The notes under the pieces: model-generated | The model's database searches: none | What the model was told of the DNA's origin: nothing | The model's input: the letters and a program-made list of their open reading frames with translations, nothing else | Source: JAAYHC01 sp964483175 | GTDB lineage: Bacteria > Bacillota > UBA5301 | Length of the DNA: 17,460 bases | Assembly: GCA_964483175.1 (NCBI GenBank) | Contig: CAZAAT010000050.1 | Coordinates: forward strand, 1 to 17,460 | Reading direction: 5' to 3' | Position numbers and translations under genes: made by a program | Shown: positions 14,793 through 17,460 of the stretch, one piece after another | Numbering within the stretch: the first letter of the stretch is position 1 | How the letters are laid out: every line of letters starts with the position of its first letter

Positions 14793-17098
14793 CGCGTCCG
14801 CCTCCTTAGTTTAACCAATGCGTAGACGCCCATGGCGGCGATGCTGAGAACAGTGATTTCTCCCATCGTATCTAAACCACGAAAGTCTACCAAGATCACG
14901 TTAACGATATTGCGACCGCCGCCCAGTTTCAGACTGTTTTCGATGTAATAAGCCGAGATGGATTCGAATAAACGAGTGCCATGGGCAGTCAAGGCCAACC
15001 CGGCCGCCAAAATTCCAAAGCTAGCTGAGGTAATGGCATCAACAATCTTTTTGTTCCGCGGCTCAGTATCCTTGAAATAACTCGGCAAATGGGCAAAGGC
15101 GAGTAAAAAGAGGATCAGGCTAATGGTTTCAACTATTAATTGGGTCAGGGCCAAATCGGGCGCCCGCAAAATGACCCAAAAACTAGCCATAAAAAACCCG
15201 ACAATTCCTAAGGCGATTAGGCCGATAACCCGTGACGATGCCCGCAGAATCATAATTACCGCGGCAGCAAATAACAGGGCAAAGAGCAGCTCGTACAGGT
15301 TAATCGGGGCAAAATGCCACCCCTGAATACCGCTCACTTTCAGTAGGTAAGTTCCGCCGACCAAGATGACAAAGGCACCGATAATATATACAACATAGTC
15401 ACGTAACAACCCGGTCATATACCAATTGGTCAGCTTGGCCGACTGATTGGTGAGCAGATCTAAACCCCAGTCATAGATATGATTAGGATTGAATTTGGTC
15501 TTGATCCCTTTAAACAACCGGCGGAGCGGCTCAACCAGTTTATATAAAACCACACCTACGCCGATTGTGGCCAAACTCATCACCAACGGGGTGGTCACCC
15601 CATGCCACAGCTGGTAGTGTTCGGAGACCGGGCGGCCTATGATGCTGGCTACAGCCGGATTAACCAGGCTTTGCCCAAAGAAGTCAGGTTTGAGCCCTGC
15701 GAAGATTGTAATGCCCGCGAGAACAACCGGACCGATCAACATCAATATTGGAGCCTCATGCGGAAGCTTTGGTGTCTCTCCCCGCGGCTGGCCCAAAAAG
15801 ACGTAGAAAAACAGTAGCATTGAATAAACAAAAGTGAAAATACTCGCCCCAACCGACAACCAGGGAAGTAGCCCTGCCAACCAGCCAGAAAACTCGGGGT
15901 GCAAAGTTGCCTCATAGAAAAGCTCTTTGCTGACAAACCCGGAGAATGGGGGCAATCCAGCCATGGCAAAAGCGGCAATACCCGTAACAGCAGCAGTTAT
16001 CGGCATTCTCTTACCTAAACCACCCAATAGATTAATGTCCCTAGTGCCGGTCTCGTGGTCGATTATGCCGACCGCCATAAAGAGCGCCCCCTTGAAGGCT
16101 GCGTGGTTAAAGAGGTGAAAGACCGCTGCTGATGTTGCCAAAGGGGTGCCCAGACCAAACAAGGTCATGATTAGCCCTAATTGACTGATCGTCGAATAGG
16201 CCAGTAAAGCCTTGAGGTCATCTTGCTTGACCGCCAACAGTGAACCAGTGATTAGGGTGGCTACCCCAACCCCGCTCACCAGGCCAAACCACAGTGCGGT
16301 ACCGCTAAAGAGGGGAAACAACCTGCCGACCAGGTACAAACCTGCTTTGACCATGGTCGCCGAATGCAAAAAGGCGCTAATCGGAGTTGGTGCCTCCATC
16401 GCATTGGGTAACCAGATATGAAAGGGCACCTGAGCTGACTTGGTAAAAGCACCAATCAAGACCAAAATCAGGATATAGGGAAATAGCGGGCTGCCAAGAA
16501 CCAGCTCTCGTTTGGCCATAATTTCAACCAGATCGAAGCTGCCGGTAACAATATACAAGAGGGCAAACCCGGCCAGCATTACAAAACCACCGAAGACAGT
16601 AATGAGCAAAGCCTTTTGGGCTCCATAGCGCGACCTTTCCCTGTTGGACCAGAAACCAATTAATAAAAACGAAGTAAAACTGGTAAATTCCCAGAAAAGA
16701 TAGAGTACAATCAGGTTTCCCGCTAGGACAACACCAAGCATCGAACCCATAAAGGCCAAAATGTATAAATAATACTTGGTAAGGTCTTCTTTGGCCCCAA
16801 GATAAAAGTGTGAATACAAAAAGACAAGCGTACCAATACCGGTCACCAACAACGCAAACAGCAGTGACCAGCTATCTAAGCGTAAGGCAAAGTTAATACC
16901 TAGGGAGGAAACCCATTCCCAGGCGGCACTGATTGTCGTCCCACTGTTGACTCTCGGTAGAATTGAAAGCAGAACAGTAAATAAGCTGGCAGGAATAATT
17001 GTCAGAAACAGTCCTATCCATGAACCGGCCACTCTTCGTAACCACGGTACTAGCAACGCCGCTACAAACGGGGCCAGCACGATACTGAGCAGCATCAA
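14789..17098 (-). CDS. mrpA: Mrp-type Na+/H+ antiporter subunit A (NuoL-like, with C-terminal extension)
   Basis: A 769-residue protein beginning TTG-ATG at 17098/17095. AAAGGA lies 10 nt before the TTG, so TTG is favoured. The first 500 residues are NuoL-like, with the expected ion-path residues: Glu137 (LYLFWEFTSFTSF), Lys220 (GAFTKSAQVPFHIWLP), Lys251 (HSATMVKAGLYL), Lys336 (NHAAFKGALF) and Lys391 (GFVSKELFY). The C-terminal 200 residues carry the MrpA-specific extension, with ILRAPDLALTQLIVETISL and GGGRNIVNVILVDFRGLDT. Full length matches group 1 MrpA, so the seven-gene set A-B-C-D-E-F-G is complete and unbroken. The complex drives Na+/H+ exchange for pH and sodium balance. The gene starts 21 bp after prmC, so no separate mrp promoter is visible. 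Confidence 0.97.
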   Translation of the reverse strand: MMLLSIVLAPFVAALLVPWLRRVAGSWIGLFLTIIPASLFTVLLSILPRVNSGTTISAAWEWVSSLGINFALRLDSWSLLFALLVTGIGTLVFLYSHFYLGAKEDLTKYYLYILAFMGSMLGVVLAGNLIVLYLFWEFTSFTSFLLIGFWSNRERSRYGAQKALLITVFGGFVMLAGFALLYIVTGSFDLVEIMAKRELVLGSPLFPYILILVLIGAFTKSAQVPFHIWLPNAMEAPTPISAFLHSATMVKAGLYLVGRLFPLFSGTALWFGLVSGVGVATLITGSLLAVKQDDLKALLAYSTISQLGLIMTLFGLGTPLATSAAVFHLFNHAAFKGALFMAVGIIDHETGTRDINLLGGLGKRMPITAAVTGIAAFAMAGLPPFSGFVSKELFYEATLHPEFSGWLAGLLPWLSVGASIFTFVYSMLLFFYVFLGQPRGETPKLPHEAPILMLIGPVVLAGITIFAGLKPDFFGQSLVNPAVASIIGRPVSEHYQLWHGVTTPLVMSLATIGVGVVLYKLVEPLRRLFKGIKTKFNPNHIYDWGLDLLTNQSAKLTNWYMTGLLRDYVVYIIGAFVILVGGTYLLKVSGIQGWHFAPINLYELLFALLFAAAVIMILRASSRVIGLIALGIVGFFMASFWVILRAPDLALTQLIVETISLILFLLAFAHLPSYFKDTEPRNKKIVDAITSASFGILAAGLALTAHGTRLFESISAYYIENSLKLGGGRNIVNVILVDFRGLDTMGEITVLSIAAMGVYALVKLRRRTR

Positions 17099-17119
17099 AA
17101 TAACATCATCCTTTGATAT

Positions 17120-17460
17120 TTAACGTTTATATGCTAAAACAATCCGGTCAAAACCGGCATAATCTGTTCTCACCTCTGGTGGAGCAAAAGCCCTGGTCTC
17201 CGCGAGGAGCCCAACTATCTCTGCGGCTTGCCCAGCCCCGATTTCAAGGGCGAGCAGACCTCCACTTGCTAACCAGCCAGGAGCCTCGCTAATAATTCTT
17301 CGATAAACAGCTAGCCCATCCTCCCCACCAACAAGAGCAAGTTTGGGCTCACGTTGTACCTCCGGCTCGGTCTCGGTTAGCTCCTGCTCCGAGAGGTATG
17401 GAGGATTGGAAACGATCACTGTTAGCTTTCCCTTTAAATTGCCGGGAACCCCAGAAAAGT
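17120..17460 (-). CDS. prmC: Peptide chain release factor glutamine methyltransferase PrmC/HemK (3' part)
   Basis: The last 113 codons are inside the window and the frame is open to the right edge, so the 5' part is missing. The segment contains the catalytic NPPY motif (VIVSNPPYLSEQEL), followed by E-x-Q-REPKLALVGGEDGL and LLALEIGAGQA, all typical of the PrmC C-terminal half. The fold is a class I SAM-dependent methyltransferase. It methylates the Gln of the GGQ motif in release factors RF1 and RF2. A GTG at 17419 is not the true start, because coding continues upstream through GNLKGKLTV. It is the first gene of this run into mrpA. prfA probably lies just beyond the edge, as in many bacteria, but this cannot be seen. 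Confidence 0.95.
   Translation of the reverse strand, partial: FSGVPGNLKGKLTVIVSNPPYLSEQELTETEPEVQREPKLALVGGEDGLAVYRRIISEAPGWLASGGLLALEIGAGQAAEIVGLLAETRAFAPPEVRTDYAGFDRIVLAYKR

Noticed and set aside
1..17460. CRISPR arrays, tRNA or rRNA genes, riboswitches, prophage or plasmid genes
   Set aside because: No regularly spaced repeats, cloverleaf-like sequences, known aptamer cores or integrase/replication genes were seen. All gaps over 100 bp are explained by promoters and terminators, or hold nothing clear.

Overview
The window looks like chromosome from an anaerobic or facultative Bacillota (Firmicutes), probably Clostridia-like. The evidence is gene content rather than a marker gene: a YwlE-type phosphatase, the prmC/sua5 pair, a seven-gene Mrp antiporter, strong Shine-Dalgarno sites, many TTG and GTG starts, and secreted multiheme c-type cytochromes of the kind found in metal-, sulfur- or syntrophy-associated Firmicutes. 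Genus cannot be assigned from the sequence alone. I see no tRNA, rRNA, CRISPR array, transposase or phage gene.

Layout. 1-100 (-): start of a YwlE-like protein-arginine/low-molecular-weight phosphatase, cut by the window edge. 200-415 (+): small zinc-ribbon protein. 533-880 (+): secreted triheme cytochrome with a good sigma-A promoter, followed by two related hairpins (904-999). 1036-3351 (-): large secreted cytochrome with nine CxxCH motifs behind Ig-like domains. 3492-6954 (-): a four-gene envelope-stress operon in the order ECF sigma factor, zinc-finger anti-sigma factor, RseB/MucB-like sensor, HtrA protease. It has an ECF-type promoter at its head and a terminator at its end. 7072-10404 (+): a GT4 glycosyltransferase and a 726-residue membrane protein with a degenerate alkaline-phosphatase-like domain, transcribed divergently from the sigma operon. 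10394-17460 (-): prmC (partial), mrpABCDEFG and sua5 in one tightly packed run.

How the parts may work together. The sigma/anti-sigma/RseB/HtrA set matches in gene order the RpoE-RseA-RseB/AlgU-MucA-MucB-MucD envelope-stress circuits of Proteobacteria, but uses a ZAS-type anti-sigma factor. The two cytochromes are predicted to lie outside the membrane and could pass electrons to an external or cell-surface acceptor. No quinol-oxidising or membrane partner is in the window. The Mrp complex exchanges Na+ for H+ across the membrane. The glycosyltransferase/AlkP-like pair is probably an envelope-glycan or glycolipid module, with unknown product.

In many Firmicutes prmC, sua5 and ywlE lie close together in the prfA region. 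Here mrp genes separate prmC from sua5, and about 10 kb of envelope and redox genes separate sua5 from the ywlE-like gene, all three still on the minus strand. The window can therefore be read as an old housekeeping cluster with two insertions.
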